A stretch of 34,800 bases of DNA from Candidatus Komeilibacteria bacterium (GCA_018656655.1 JABHYW010000059.1:1-34800), one strand, 5' to 3'. Shown: positions 8,372-18,785, counted from the first letter of the stretch. The notes: generated by a model from the sequence alone, not told the origin. Numbers and translations are program-made.

Positions 8372-9208
8372 ATGAATATAGACGAATTACAATTTTTATT
8401 AAAAAAATATCATCTGACACCAAATAAAATACGTGGTCAGAATTTTTTAGTATCTGATGAGGTCTTAGAAGATATTATTAGTAGTTCAAAAATTTCTAAG
8501 CAAGATTTAATTTTAGAAGTAGGTCCAGGCCTGGGAGCCTTAACGCAGAAATTAACAACCAATTCAAGGCAGGTAGTAGCTTTGGAAATTGATAAGAACC
8601 TTCAAGAGTTACTTAGTACATTAGCTAAACTTAATAAAAATTTAGAAATTATTTGGCAAGATATATTGTCTTTGACAGATGAACAATGGCAAGAACTTTT
8701 GAATAAATACCAAGCTAAAGATTATAAAATTGTAGCTAACATCCCATATTATTTAACTGGGAAATTTGTACGAAAATTTGTTTTAGCTAAGCAGAAACCT
8801 CTTAGTATGACCTTGATGGTTCAGAAAGAAGTGGCTGAGCGTATAATAAATAATAGAAAGCAGAGCCTATTATCGTTGTCAGTAGCTTTCTATGCTAAGA
8901 GTAAAGTAATTCGTATAGTCAATAGAGATAATTTTCATCCTCAGCCGAAAGTAGATTCAGCAATTTTGTATATTTATGACATTAAAGCTTGGGATTATGG
9001 AGTTGATGAAAGAAAAACTTGGCAAATTATCAAACGAGGTTTTGCTTTTAAGAGAAAAAAACTTTTCAACAATCTTTTAAGTGATTCAAGCATAGCTAAA
9101 GATAAATTGAAGAAAATATTTGATGATATAGGCTTAGATTCAAATATCAGAGCAGAAAAATTGAGTACTGATGACTGGTTAAATATAATAAAACATTTAG
9201 AGATTTAA
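8372..9208 (+). CDS. rsmA: 16S rRNA (adenine1518/1519-N6)-dimethyltransferase
   Basis: RsmA/KsgA dimethylates two adjacent adenines in the 3'-terminal helix of 16S rRNA during small-subunit maturation. The 278-residue protein shows the family N-terminus NKIRGQNFL (18-26), SAM motif I EVGPGLGALT (49-58), the acidic end of strand 2 in ALEID (70-74), the catalytic NIPYY (123-127) and FHPQPKVDSA before the C-terminal helical domain. Length is normal and the gene appears intact. It starts directly at the end of repeat copy B without a Shine-Dalgarno. Confidence 0.96.
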   Translation: MNIDELQFLLKKYHLTPNKIRGQNFLVSDEVLEDIISSSKISKQDLILEVGPGLGALTQKLTTNSRQVVALEIDKNLQELLSTLAKLNKNLEIIWQDILSLTDEQWQELLNKYQAKDYKIVANIPYYLTGKFVRKFVLAKQKPLSMTLMVQKEVAERIINNRKQSLLSLSVAFYAKSKVIRIVNRDNFHPQPKVDSAILYIYDIKAWDYGVDERKTWQIIKRGFAFKRKKLFNNLLSDSSIAKDKLKKIFDDIGLDSNIRAEKLSTDDWLNIIKHLEI

Positions 9209-9329
9209 CCCCTCTGTCCTTCGACTTACTTCGTTCACTCAGGACATCTCCCCTTGACAGGGGAGAAAACCAAATAAAACTAGCTAAGAAAAAGTCCCCC
9301 TGTTAAGGGGGATTTAGGGTGTTAAAAGA
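9206..9329. repeat. GC-rich inverted-repeat intergenic element, copy C
   Basis: It begins at the rsmA TAA (TAACCCCTCTGTCC) and is nearly identical to copy B at its left end. It has about 18 extra bases (a CCTTCGAC...CTCAGGAC hairpin tip). The right arm CCCCCTGTTAAGGGGG lies at 9296-9311, followed by ATTTAGGGTGTTAA. It lies between rsmA and the promoter at 9342 and could act as a terminator-like structure. Confidence 0.75.
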
Positions 9330-9341
9330 TTAGATAGTATT

Positions 9342-9370
9342 TTGGTTATTTTATAATTTTGTGTTATAAT
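9342..9370 (+). promoter_or_regulatory. Promoter of the giant-protein operon
   Basis: TTGGTT (9342-9347), a 17-base spacer and a consensus TATAAT (9365-9370) preceded by TGT, an extended -10. The predicted start near 9377 leaves a leader of about 15 bases before the ATG at 9392. It closely matches the promoter at 26728-26756 (TTGGCT, 17-base spacer, TGT-TATAAT). Confidence 0.72.
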
Positions 9371-9391
9371 ATACTCAAGTTAATAAAATTG

Positions 9392-10198
9392 ATGATTGAG
9401 AAATTTGATAATAACAACGAGCTAGAATCACTAGATCAAGAGGATTTGACTAGTGATAATTATGCAGCTAATTTAGATAATAATCAGCAAATTTTGCATA
9501 AAGCTCCTAAAGCCCATAAACAGTTAAGGTTCTGGTTTTTTTTAATTTTAGTTGTTTTTGTAGTTTTACTAGTTTCATCACGTTTACGTGATAATATCTA
9601 TGATCCTCTAAAATATGATGTGCCTGATTGGTTAGCTGAACAATTAAGTGAGGAAGAAGAAGCGGCTCAGACTATGGCTGATTTAAAAGAAAATGATACG
9701 GATCAGGATGGTTTAACTGATTATCAAGAAATGTATCAATATTACACTAGTATGTTTTTACCAGATACTGATAGTGATGGCTTTACTGATGCCGAAGAAG
9801 TTAATTTAGGACAAGATCCACTTTGTCCAATAGGGGAATCATGTAATTTGTTAAGATTGATTACTCCAAATACAAAATTAGCTAATATTATAGAGGACGT
9901 AACCCTTGATTCAAATTTAACACTTCAACAGGCGGCTGCGGCTGAGTTTAGAAAATTTTTAGCGGCCAATGGTATGCCTCAAGAAGATCTTGATGATTTA
10001 AGTGACGAGGATTTATTAACTATTTTTAGAATAGTAGAAGAAAGTAAGATTTTAGATGAGGGAAAATTTAATGCCAGTACTACGCCAGATCAAATTAGAG
10101 ATTTTTTATTACTTATGCCTGGTGTAGATTATAATGAAATTAGTTCTATGACTGATGAAGAGCTAATGAAAGTTGCTGAGGATTTATTAGATAAATAA
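9392..10198 (+). CDS. Membrane-anchored protein with thrombospondin-3-like calcium repeats
   Basis: The 268-residue product has a cytoplasmic acidic/polar N-terminus, one transmembrane helix (about 46-62) and an exported domain. Two Asp-rich loops, DTDQDGLTDYQE (about 103-114) and DTDSDGFTDAEE (about 125-136), match the DxDxDGxxDxxE pattern of thrombospondin type 3 or EF-hand-like Ca2+ loops. The rest is acidic and helical. I chose the ATG at 9392 because an ATG 33 bases upstream would lie inside the -10 box. It is 25 bases upstream of the giant gene, which carries a similar loop, suggesting co-expression and perhaps shared Ca2+-dependent assembly at the surface. The exact function is unknown. 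Confidence 0.75.
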   Translation: MIEKFDNNNELESLDQEDLTSDNYAANLDNNQQILHKAPKAHKQLRFWFFLILVVFVVLLVSSRLRDNIYDPLKYDVPDWLAEQLSEEEEAAQTMADLKENDTDQDGLTDYQEMYQYYTSMFLPDTDSDGFTDAEEVNLGQDPLCPIGESCNLLRLITPNTKLANIIEDVTLDSNLTLQQAAAAEFRKFLAANGMPQEDLDDLSDEDLLTIFRIVEESKILDEGKFNASTTPDQIRDFLLLMPGVDYNEISSMTDEELMKVAEDLLDK

Positions 10199-10223
10199 TA
10201 TCAAAATAGATAAATAATAATAT

Positions 10224-13200
10224 ATGATTAGTTACAAAAAATTTATTTTTAGTATTTGCTTGATAATTTTTATTTTGTCAGGGGTAGTTATCCCAGGAAC
10301 AGCCGAAGCTTTTTCGCCAGGTGTGGTTGCAGTTAATAGTGGTAAATGGGTATGGGAACAAGTAGAGAAGGCCTATGATAAAGTTAACGGGCAACTATCG
10401 TCCGATTTAGCTTATAAAACAGTTGAGATGTTTATGAATAGTCTAGCCTATGATGTGGCTACTTATTTAGCTGAAGGTGGACCAGGTGGCGAGCCTTTAT
10501 TCAAAACTGTGCCTATTGGAAAAAGCCTGGCAACTGCCAGAGATAAAGCTCTGGGAGAATTTTTAAGTGAATTAACTGAATTAGGTTTTGATGAATTAGG
10601 AATTGATCTTTGTAGCCCTTCTTTAGAATTAAAATTAACTCTTACTTTAGGTTTAATAGATACTGAAATGCCACCTAGGCCAAGTAATTGCGATTGGAGA
10701 AAATTGCAAAATAATTGGTCAAAATTTGGTGATAATGTACAAGCTGATATTATTAAATTTCAATTAGACCCTAGAAGAAGTGGTGAGACTAGCGCTATAG
10801 AATTTTTTAAAAACATAGTTAGTAAATCGGGTACAGATGTGGGAGCAGCCTTTGCAATAAGTGCAGAAGTAAATAGAAGAAAACTTGAAGCGGAAAAAGT
10901 TGAAGAAATAGAATATTCAGAGTGTCAGGGATATTTAGATACGGCTACAGTTGTTACAGCGTGGACACAAGTTACTTGCATGACTAATATGAATATGTCA
11001 TTTGAGCAGTGGAATTCAGCTATTGAAGCTTCCAGGGTATCTATAGAGGAGAAGAAAAAAGAAGCTGATGGAAGGTTATCTACTATTATGAAAGCCGCTG
11101 GAAATAAATTTCTTGATACCTTTACTTCTAAACTAATGAAGAATTGGATTAAGAGAGGTATGTGGTCATTATTTGGTAGTGATGCTAATTCTACAGATTA
11201 TAGAAATACTCTTCTTGATAGATTAAGAGGTGGGGCTAATATTTTCCAACCTCGTAATGCAGATATTTTTAAAGATTTTAAAACTATAAATATTGAAACT
11301 ATTGAGTCATTTGATTATTTAGATATATTTGCTATTTGTCCCGATCAATTTAGACAGCCAGATAATTGTGTAATGAGTCCAGCGTTTTTACAAGCTATAA
11401 ATAATAAATTAACAATTCAACAGGCTATTGAGCAGGGCATTATAGATGGTAATATGCTTTTGGTGCCTAAAGACGATCCAGTTAATAATAGTAGCAATAA
11501 ATGCTATAGAGATAATCTTTGTTATACTAACTTAGTAAAATTAAGAAAAGCCAATATAATTCCAGTAGGCTGGGAATTAGCTGCGCTAAGAGCGCCAGTT
11601 TCTTTACAGCAAGCTATGGATTGTTTTGAAGATGGTGGAGACTGCATTTTTGGTATTGATGAGACTCGTAATGAGTTTATGGTTGAGGGAAATTTTCATA
11701 ATCCATTTTATCATTTAGTAGATCCAGATTGGGTTTTGAAAGCTCCAACTATACGTTGTGAGGCTTATGCTTTTTCACCTGTATTAGAATCTCCAGACAG
11801 TAGTAATAGACAACGATACTGTGCTGATCCAAAAGTATGCCTACGGGAAGATTCAGACGGAAATTGTATAGAAGATCAATTTAATTATTGTACGCGTAGT
11901 GAAAATATTTGGAATTTTGAAGGTAAAATCTGTGAATCTGGCGAAATATACGCTGGATGCTTAACTTATTCTAATGATGATTTTGGTGTTAATTCATATT
12001 TAGAAAGTAGTTTAGAATATTGCAGTGCCGATCAAGCTGGTTGTCGTCGTCATTCTCAAGAGATTGATGCTTATGGTAATTGGGTTTTAGAAGATATTGA
12101 AGTTGATACTAATGATTTGTTTTTTAATAGACAAGCTAGTGAATGTAATGAGTCTAATGTGGGCTGTAATGAATATATTGCCATGGCCCCTGATACAGGC
12201 GCTAATTTAATACCAAATGGTGATTTTGAAATCTGGAGCACTGCTCCAGATGATTTGCCAGATAGCTTTAGTGGGTTGGCTAGTACTGTTTCAGGAGAAG
12301 GAGTTAATGACTCTAACGCCATTCTAGCTGCTTTTCGTCGGCCAGCAGGAGGAAGTCATATATCAGCTTGTCAACGGATTTCATCTTTAAGTCCACATAC
12401 TAATTATACAGTATCTGTAGACGTTAAGTTGAATATGACTGATGAAGAGCGAGGTGATGCTCCTGCTCGCATTACTTTAGATAGTTGTAATGATGCCAAT
12501 GGTAATCCAGGAAATATTTTTTCACCAGATGACTCTATGGAGATAAGTAATGATGATCCAAACGCACCGCCAGATGAGGCAAGTGCATATTTACAAATTG
12601 GTGATATAAGCGGAAATTATACTAAATTTTCAGGAACTTTTAATACTAATAATAGTGTAACATGCCATTCTATTTGTATTGGCTCTAATTATGGGAATGA
12701 GTTACCTCATTATTTTGATAATTTAAAATTAGAAATGGTAACTCAGCCGTCAGCTGTTTCCACATATACTGCTTATGGCGATGGAGCTCGTATATATATG
12801 AATGATGACACAATGATGTGTACAGCTGATGAAGTTGGTTGTCAGGGTTATATTCCAAATAATGGCGATCCAATGATTCCAGCTGTTATTGTTCAAGACG
12901 ACCTATGTCCGGCAGAGTGTGTTGGTTATGAGACATTTACTGAGCAAGTAGATATTTTTGATATTATAGAAGGTGATAATTTAGTAGAATATTATAATTT
13001 TATACCTAATACTGCTCAAGAATGTCCAGCTCAGGAAATAGGTTGTGAAGAATTTACAAACCTCGATGTAGTGGCTGAAGGAGGCGAAGGTAGAGAATAT
13101 TTCACATATTTGAGACAATGTGTTGAGGAAAGTGAAGGAACAGTGTTCTATACTTGGGAGGGTACTGATGTAGCTGGTTATCAAATTAAAACTTGGTATG

Positions 13201-16200
13201 CTTTAGAAAGTAATCTTGATGATGCGCCATGTACTAATATGGATCCAGCAGGCGGTGTTTGTCAGGATGATTCAGCTGCTGAAGATTCTAATGTAGCGGT
13301 TTGTGGAGCAGAGACTCCTGATAATCCAGTTGATGACCCAGTTAATGATCCAAATTGTAGAGTATTCTTTGATGAAGCTGGGGCTGAGCATTATAGATTC
13401 CAAGACAGAGTAATTTTTGCTACAGATAATTGTCATGATTATCGTCGAAGCTTAACAGGTCAAGTTTATAAAGCTGTGCCAGAGGAAAGTATTCATTGTC
13501 AGGAAACTAATAATAATTGTAGATCCTATTATGGTAATAATGCTAATAACATACGTGAAGTATTGGCAGATAATTTTGAAGATGGTACTTATGAGCTTTG
13601 GCAATCAATTGGAGATCCACTTGATATATCTAATGTATCTTTAAATGACAATGGCCATTCTTTGGAAGCACAGACAGGGCAGGCATTTATGCGCGATGTT
13701 AGAAATGTAAGTCTGCAAAATGATAAACAATATAAAATTTCTTGGTGGATGAGAAATAATGCTATATTAAATTCGTTTACTATGAGTCTGGCAGGGGCTG
13801 ATGAAGATGACAATGTACTTGATGAGCTATTAATTGATCCAATCCTAGATAGTACTTGGCAAAATATTGAGCCAGGACGTTGGCATTATTATACAGCTTC
13901 TGTGCATATAGACGATTTAGATAATTTAGAGGCAGATTTAATAAATAAATTAGATATTCAAATAAATACAGACGCTACTTTAGATGATCAAAGTTTGTAT
14001 ATAGATAATTTTACCATCAAAGAAATAAGTAATAATTTTTCCGTAGTTAGAAATTCTTGGGATACACCACTAGCCTGTAATCAACCATATGATGGCTATC
14101 ATTTGGGATGTCAATCATATGTGGATTTAAATGGGCAAGCATTTGACCTTAAATCTTTTGATCATTTATGTAGAGAAAATACAATTGGCTGTATGCCAGT
14201 TATAGCTACTCATAATTCTACTAATCCTTTTGAAGAAACTTTTAATGAAGGTGATTATTCTGAACTAACAGTCTTAGAAGATAATTTAGAATATTTAGTT
14301 CCTAATCCTAATAATTATTGTCCACAAGCTGCTAAAGGTTGTTCAGTTTTAGGTATTCCAGATAGGTTAGATGAAACACAATTTACTTCTGTTTATAAAA
14401 TTAATGATCCAGATAAATATTCTTCAATAATGTGTGATTCAACTGGCTTAAATTGTGCGGAATATAATACGGCTAAAGGAGTCTTTTACCTAAAAGATCC
14501 AGGAGCTGAAACTTGTACTTACCAACAAAATGTTTTCATTGAAGGTAGTCGCTTGTCTGGTTGGTTTAAGACAGCTACCTTAGGCGATGAAATTCCATTG
14601 GGTTGTGCAGATACAGATGATAATTATGATACAGACGATGATGGGTATTATGATGTTAGAGAATTGGTATTAGCTAATGATTATTGTAGTGTTTCCGAAT
14701 CAGATGTTAATCAATTATTCTATTTTACCAAAGATGACTGTGACGAGGCTAACGGATATTGGAATAATTTCTTAATGGCCGCTCAATGTCCAGCTAGTGA
14801 GAATCTTTGTACAGCTTTTAGAGATCCAGTCGATCCAGTGGCTTGTGATCCTAAAGGAATAAATTTTAGTTTTATAGATTTTGATGGTCATTGTAGAGAT
14901 AATCCTACATTATATACCAATCAATCAACTTGTGAATCTGCCTATCCGGCTATACCAGGCGAGCCAAGTGCTTGGATTTCACCTAGTAAAGATGGTTATT
15001 GTAGTGACATAAATTATAATAATGCCAGAGATTGTAATAATAACGGGGAAACTTGGACAGCTTATTGTAAAAGTTATTATTACTATAATGATGAAAATAT
15101 TGATGAAACTAGTTGTGATGGCGTAGTTGATAGGCAAGATGGTTGCGTATTATTTTATGAGGCTAATTCTTGGAATGGTGAACATAGTCAATCTACTGTC
15201 ATTTATGATGCACAAGAAACTTACGAGGATATAGAAGCTTCTAATGCAAGCGCTAGTCCAATAGCTTGTAATCCAGATTTTGATCCAACTTGTAATTTAG
15301 ACTCAAATAAACTAATAAAAGTAAGTAAAGATAGACAATGTGCTGAATGGTTAGCCTGTAAATCTTCTACTGCCTCTTTTGATGATAATACAAATGAATA
15401 TAAGATTATTTGTGATGACTTAGATGCTTGTCTTGAATTTCAATATGACACAGATAGTAATACTACTAAATGTAAAAAGTGGGGTTCCTATGATGAAGAT
15501 GTTGAAGCACTTACTTTTGAAAAATATCAATCTCGTGACACTGGCTTGAGAAGACATATGTCATGGAGTGATAAAGAATATACTGGATATTCTATACCAA
15601 ATATGTTGGCAGTTAAGGATTTGCAAGTTTATAATTTTGGGACTACTACAGATAATCCAATTAGTCGCTTAACTTACGCTGTAACAGATAGTGTAGATAT
15701 TACTATTGGAAATTATCACTCAAGTTGTGTAGATCCAGATGATTCATCAATTCCTCTAGTTGAAGAAACTTGTTCCACTGAAATAAATACAGATGGTGAT
15801 TATACCTTTATAGGTGAATGTCATAATCGTATATGTTGGATAAATCCAAGGGTAAATGAAATTAGTACTTCTGCTTACGCTATAGAAGCTCGGGCTTATT
15901 CTGTAGCTGATGCACCTTTTCCAAGTGCTATTGATGGAGAGGATTTAGAGCGGTCGGTAAAATATACAGCGGCTAATATTTGTAGTATTGGTGAAAATTC
16001 TTGCGAAAGTTCATTTAAAAAAGTGACTTATGGCAATGGTCAAAAGACCTTATATTATCCAGAATCCTTACCAGACGGCGAGACAATACCACCAGGTATT
16101 TGTACTTCGGGGCAGATTTTAGAAGATGAAGAACCACATTCATGTGAATTTAATTATAATTGCGATACTAATGAGAGTGATGGTACTTCTAGGCGTGATG

Positions 16201-18785
16201 GTATGTGTTCTATTAAGACTGAAGAAATTATTTTTAGAAACTGGCCAGGTATTTGTTTAGAGTATGATACTAATAATCCAGTGGCTAGTGACGGAGAAAG
16301 TTCATACTATTGTAATCAATGGTATCCAGCTCAGAAAATTAAGGGAACAGCTAGTTTATATAATAATTATAGAGGAGCTGGTTATTTTGAACAAAATGGA
16401 CGAGATGCCTTATTCTGTGCAGTAGCTGAGGCTTATATTACAGCAGAAGATAGGTACTATTGTGGTTATTTTAATGATAATGAATTTTATAATCAGTGCA
16501 ATGTTTTACTTAAGGTACCAGCTGGATCTAGAGTTAATCTTGATAGTGCAGCTGAATGGCCTGCATTATTAGAGTCAGGGGCTTGGTTGGAAGCTGATAA
16601 TAATGACCTGCATCCATCGCATCTGGATGTAGGTAGAGATATTATTATGCCTAGTGATAAATATACTAGATCTGATAACTTTAATGATATTTATCCCGTA
16701 CAAGATAGTTTCATGGATATTATAAATGAAATGTTTGATGCTACTGATACCACAGAAGATATTCATCGTTTTTATTGGGATGAAGATGTTAGAGCTGATG
16801 GTCATGATAGTAGTAGTACTTTTGTGACTATTCCAGATGAAACTTATAGTTTCACAGAGGGACATTGTGAAACTTATGCCGATCCACTTGAATGTAATAA
16901 CCCTGATAATGAGCATGAGGTTTATAGTCGTAAATGGAGGAGTGGGCAATGTGGTTTGCATAAGTGGCGCAACAGAGAAATATTTTGTAATCCTTTAGAG
17001 TCTAATTATTATGTAGATTTGAATAGTGGAGAAAATAATTCTGTCCCTTCCGCGCCAGTTTATGAGGGCGCTTGTGGAGAAAATTGTAAATTCACTAGTG
17101 CGGATGTACTTAACGAAAATCATGGGCGAGGTTGTTTGCAGGATGATACTTTATCTCTGGCCTATTCATCGGTTTTAGATGATTATACAGAGGCTTCTAC
17201 CTTTGATGTGGAGGAGTGTTTAGCTACGGTGTCTACTTCGGAAGAAGAAGTCTTGTGCTCTTTTATAGCCTGTGTTGAATCATTAGAGCTTAATCAAGGC
17301 AATGATCATCTTTGCTCTCTTTATGATACTTGTTTAAGTGCTACATATTCTCAGTTTACTAATCTGTCACTGCTTTCTGAGCTGGTATATAATCAAATTA
17401 TGAGTTGTTTTTCCGATGGTGGTACTGGCTATAATCCAAATAATCCTCCAGAATATGGCGACGGCATAGGGCCAGAAGTAGATATATATGATTTTGAGGA
17501 AGAGGAACAGTGTCTTACAGACAATCAAGCTGCTTTTACAGATCAGTTCACAAATCAAGTTGATTGGGCTGCTCTAGAATTGTTTTGTTCTCAATGTACA
17601 TATGAAGACCCGGGAGATCATACTACTATTACCAATGGCACAGATTGTGACGGGGTAAATTCTTTAGATTGTTATCAACAATGTCGTATCATTACTCATT
17701 TAGATAGTGAGGGTCTACTATCAGCTGTACGTACTGATATTTGGTGGAGGAGTGCTGCTCCCCCAGCAGATTCTAGGGTTCGTACAGTTCCTTGGCAATC
17801 TTGGTATTGGAAGAGTCAAACAGATGGCTATATAATTTCTGATCCAGCAGCTGCTGACGATGATGAGGTCTTGTATGGTAGTATCCTTGGTTTATCTGAT
17901 CCAGGAAATTTCTCTCATTTTGGTGCTGGCCTAGGCCGTTTCACTAATGATACTATTGTGGCTACTAGGGTGCCTTATTATAATGTTAGTAATAATATTA
18001 CAGCGGCTACTTTCTTTAATTATATGAGTAGTCCGAACAGTGACTTGGCAGTTAATTTAAATACTGCTTTGTCAGAAATGCAAGATTTATTCTTTAGAGT
18101 TTATAATTTGCAATGGATAGCAGAAGATAGTGCATATCAGCTCTATGGAGATGAAGCAACAAATTTAGGAGGTGGAAATGGTACTAATCCGTTTGCTGGT
18201 CCAGAATATAGCCCGAGAATTTTAGCAACTTGTGGAGATGCTCTTTGTGAGACTAGAGACAATGAAGGTAATGTAACGGCAGTGGCCGAGGGCATAACTA
18301 TTAATGGAGTTAATGGCGGAAATTTACAAGGCCTTAATTCTTCATTATTTGTTAACGTTAAATTTTTCTATCATGCTCATCCAGATCACATGCCAGTTTA
18401 TAGCGTGGATGTTGATTGGGGCGATACTCCAGGAAATAATTTCTCTTTTACGCCTGGTAAATATAAAAATTCTTTACCAGCAAAATGGTGTAATCCTATA
18501 TTACTTGCACCAGGAGATGTTAGTCCACATACAACAGACAGTGAACCGCAGTTCATGGGATTTGCGGGAACTGAAGACGCTTGTCAAGATGGTTACAAAA
18601 TTTTCTACCATGATTATATGTATGATGACACGGGAGCTTATGCTTGTAACGGTGCTTTTGGCACACCTGCTAAACCAAATATAGCAAACGCTTCATGTTA
18701 TCAACCTCGTGTCAGAGTAACTGATAATTGGATGGTGGAAACATTAATGCCATTTGATGGTTGGATAGTGGTCCATGATGGTTAA
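10224..18785 (+). CDS. Giant secreted cysteine-rich surface protein (2853 aa)
   Basis: A signal peptide (1-29, AEA cleavage motif) leads into a mostly helical region (about 40-450), then a very long Cys/Asp/Asn-rich region. At least ten C-x6-C motifs are visible, starting at residues 600, 641, 866, 934, 1092, 1316, 1366, 1404, 1522 and 1920 (e.g. CSADQAGC, CTADEVGC, CPAQEIGC). Two beta-sandwich, carbohydrate-binding-like modules seem present: about 657-839 (opens NLIPNGDFEIW, ends YFDNLKLE) and about 1112-1270 (ends LYIDNFTIKE). A Ca-loop-like DTDDNYDTDDDGYYD lies at 1463-1477, and a PKD-like fold near the C-terminus contains VDWGD (2730-2734). There is no LPXTG and no C-terminal membrane helix. 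Context, directly before a VirB6/TrbL-like gene, suggests a substrate, tip or adhesin of the secretion apparatus. Function is inferred. Confidence 0.85.
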   Translation: MISYKKFIFSICLIIFILSGVVIPGTAEAFSPGVVAVNSGKWVWEQVEKAYDKVNGQLSSDLAYKTVEMFMNSLAYDVATYLAEGGPGGEPLFKTVPIGKSLATARDKALGEFLSELTELGFDELGIDLCSPSLELKLTLTLGLIDTEMPPRPSNCDWRKLQNNWSKFGDNVQADIIKFQLDPRRSGETSAIEFFKNIVSKSGTDVGAAFAISAEVNRRKLEAEKVEEIEYSECQGYLDTATVVTAWTQVTCMTNMNMSFEQWNSAIEASRVSIEEKKKEADGRLSTIMKAAGNKFLDTFTSKLMKNWIKRGMWSLFGSDANSTDYRNTLLDRLRGGANIFQPRNADIFKDFKTINIETIESFDYLDIFAICPDQFRQPDNCVMSPAFLQAINNKLTIQQAIEQGIIDGNMLLVPKDDPVNNSSNKCYRDNLCYTNLVKLRKANIIPVGWELAALRAPVSLQQAMDCFEDGGDCIFGIDETRNEFMVEGNFHNPFYHLVDPDWVLKAPTIRCEAYAFSPVLESPDSSNRQRYCADPKVCLREDSDGNCIEDQFNYCTRSENIWNFEGKICESGEIYAGCLTYSNDDFGVNSYLESSLEYCSADQAGCRRHSQEIDAYGNWVLEDIEVDTNDLFFNRQASECNESNVGCNEYIAMAPDTGANLIPNGDFEIWSTAPDDLPDSFSGLASTVSGEGVNDSNAILAAFRRPAGGSHISACQRISSLSPHTNYTVSVDVKLNMTDEERGDAPARITLDSCNDANGNPGNIFSPDDSMEISNDDPNAPPDEASAYLQIGDISGNYTKFSGTFNTNNSVTCHSICIGSNYGNELPHYFDNLKLEMVTQPSAVSTYTAYGDGARIYMNDDTMMCTADEVGCQGYIPNNGDPMIPAVIVQDDLCPAECVGYETFTEQVDIFDIIEGDNLVEYYNFIPNTAQECPAQEIGCEEFTNLDVVAEGGEGREYFTYLRQCVEESEGTVFYTWEGTDVAGYQIKTWYALESNLDDAPCTNMDPAGGVCQDDSAAEDSNVAVCGAETPDNPVDDPVNDPNCRVFFDEAGAEHYRFQDRVIFATDNCHDYRRSLTGQVYKAVPEESIHCQETNNNCRSYYGNNANNIREVLADNFEDGTYELWQSIGDPLDISNVSLNDNGHSLEAQTGQAFMRDVRNVSLQNDKQYKISWWMRNNAILNSFTMSLAGADEDDNVLDELLIDPILDSTWQNIEPGRWHYYTASVHIDDLDNLEADLINKLDIQINTDATLDDQSLYIDNFTIKEISNNFSVVRNSWDTPLACNQPYDGYHLGCQSYVDLNGQAFDLKSFDHLCRENTIGCMPVIATHNSTNPFEETFNEGDYSELTVLEDNLEYLVPNPNNYCPQAAKGCSVLGIPDRLDETQFTSVYKINDPDKYSSIMCDSTGLNCAEYNTAKGVFYLKDPGAETCTYQQNVFIEGSRLSGWFKTATLGDEIPLGCADTDDNYDTDDDGYYDVRELVLANDYCSVSESDVNQLFYFTKDDCDEANGYWNNFLMAAQCPASENLCTAFRDPVDPVACDPKGINFSFIDFDGHCRDNPTLYTNQSTCESAYPAIPGEPSAWISPSKDGYCSDINYNNARDCNNNGETWTAYCKSYYYYNDENIDETSCDGVVDRQDGCVLFYEANSWNGEHSQSTVIYDAQETYEDIEASNASASPIACNPDFDPTCNLDSNKLIKVSKDRQCAEWLACKSSTASFDDNTNEYKIICDDLDACLEFQYDTDSNTTKCKKWGSYDEDVEALTFEKYQSRDTGLRRHMSWSDKEYTGYSIPNMLAVKDLQVYNFGTTTDNPISRLTYAVTDSVDITIGNYHSSCVDPDDSSIPLVEETCSTEINTDGDYTFIGECHNRICWINPRVNEISTSAYAIEARAYSVADAPFPSAIDGEDLERSVKYTAANICSIGENSCESSFKKVTYGNGQKTLYYPESLPDGETIPPGICTSGQILEDEEPHSCEFNYNCDTNESDGTSRRDGMCSIKTEEIIFRNWPGICLEYDTNNPVASDGESSYYCNQWYPAQKIKGTASLYNNYRGAGYFEQNGRDALFCAVAEAYITAEDRYYCGYFNDNEFYNQCNVLLKVPAGSRVNLDSAAEWPALLESGAWLEADNNDLHPSHLDVGRDIIMPSDKYTRSDNFNDIYPVQDSFMDIINEMFDATDTTEDIHRFYWDEDVRADGHDSSSTFVTIPDETYSFTEGHCETYADPLECNNPDNEHEVYSRKWRSGQCGLHKWRNREIFCNPLESNYYVDLNSGENNSVPSAPVYEGACGENCKFTSADVLNENHGRGCLQDDTLSLAYSSVLDDYTEASTFDVEECLATVSTSEEEVLCSFIACVESLELNQGNDHLCSLYDTCLSATYSQFTNLSLLSELVYNQIMSCFSDGGTGYNPNNPPEYGDGIGPEVDIYDFEEEEQCLTDNQAAFTDQFTNQVDWAALELFCSQCTYEDPGDHTTITNGTDCDGVNSLDCYQQCRIITHLDSEGLLSAVRTDIWWRSAAPPADSRVRTVPWQSWYWKSQTDGYIISDPAAADDDEVLYGSILGLSDPGNFSHFGAGLGRFTNDTIVATRVPYYNVSNNITAATFFNYMSSPNSDLAVNLNTALSEMQDLFFRVYNLQWIAEDSAYQLYGDEATNLGGGNGTNPFAGPEYSPRILATCGDALCETRDNEGNVTAVAEGITINGVNGGNLQGLNSSLFVNVKFFYHAHPDHMPVYSVDVDWGDTPGNNFSFTPGKYKNSLPAKWCNPILLAPGDVSPHTTDSEPQFMGFAGTEDACQDGYKIFYHDYMYDDTGAYACNGAFGTPAKPNIANASCYQPRVRVTDNWMVETLMPFDGWIVVHDG

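Noticed and set aside
5209-9329. Possible CRISPR array from repeated CCCCTT...AAGGGG units
   Set aside because: Copies are separated by whole genes, are not regularly spaced, have no unique spacers of even length and no cas genes nearby.
9359-9391. Upstream ATG-like start for the calcium-loop protein
   Set aside because: The codons would lie within the -10 box TATAAT of the best promoter, upstream of the predicted transcription start.
16575-16961. Antisense open frame of 128 codons in the giant gene
   Set aside because: Ile/Thr/Met-rich composition is what the reverse complement of AT-rich coding DNA gives; no signals support it.
18304-18684. Open frame of 126 codons inside the 3' part of the giant gene, same strand
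   Set aside because: It lies entirely within the giant gene in another frame; the giant frame shows a PKD-like domain and conserved Cys here, so this is a shadow.
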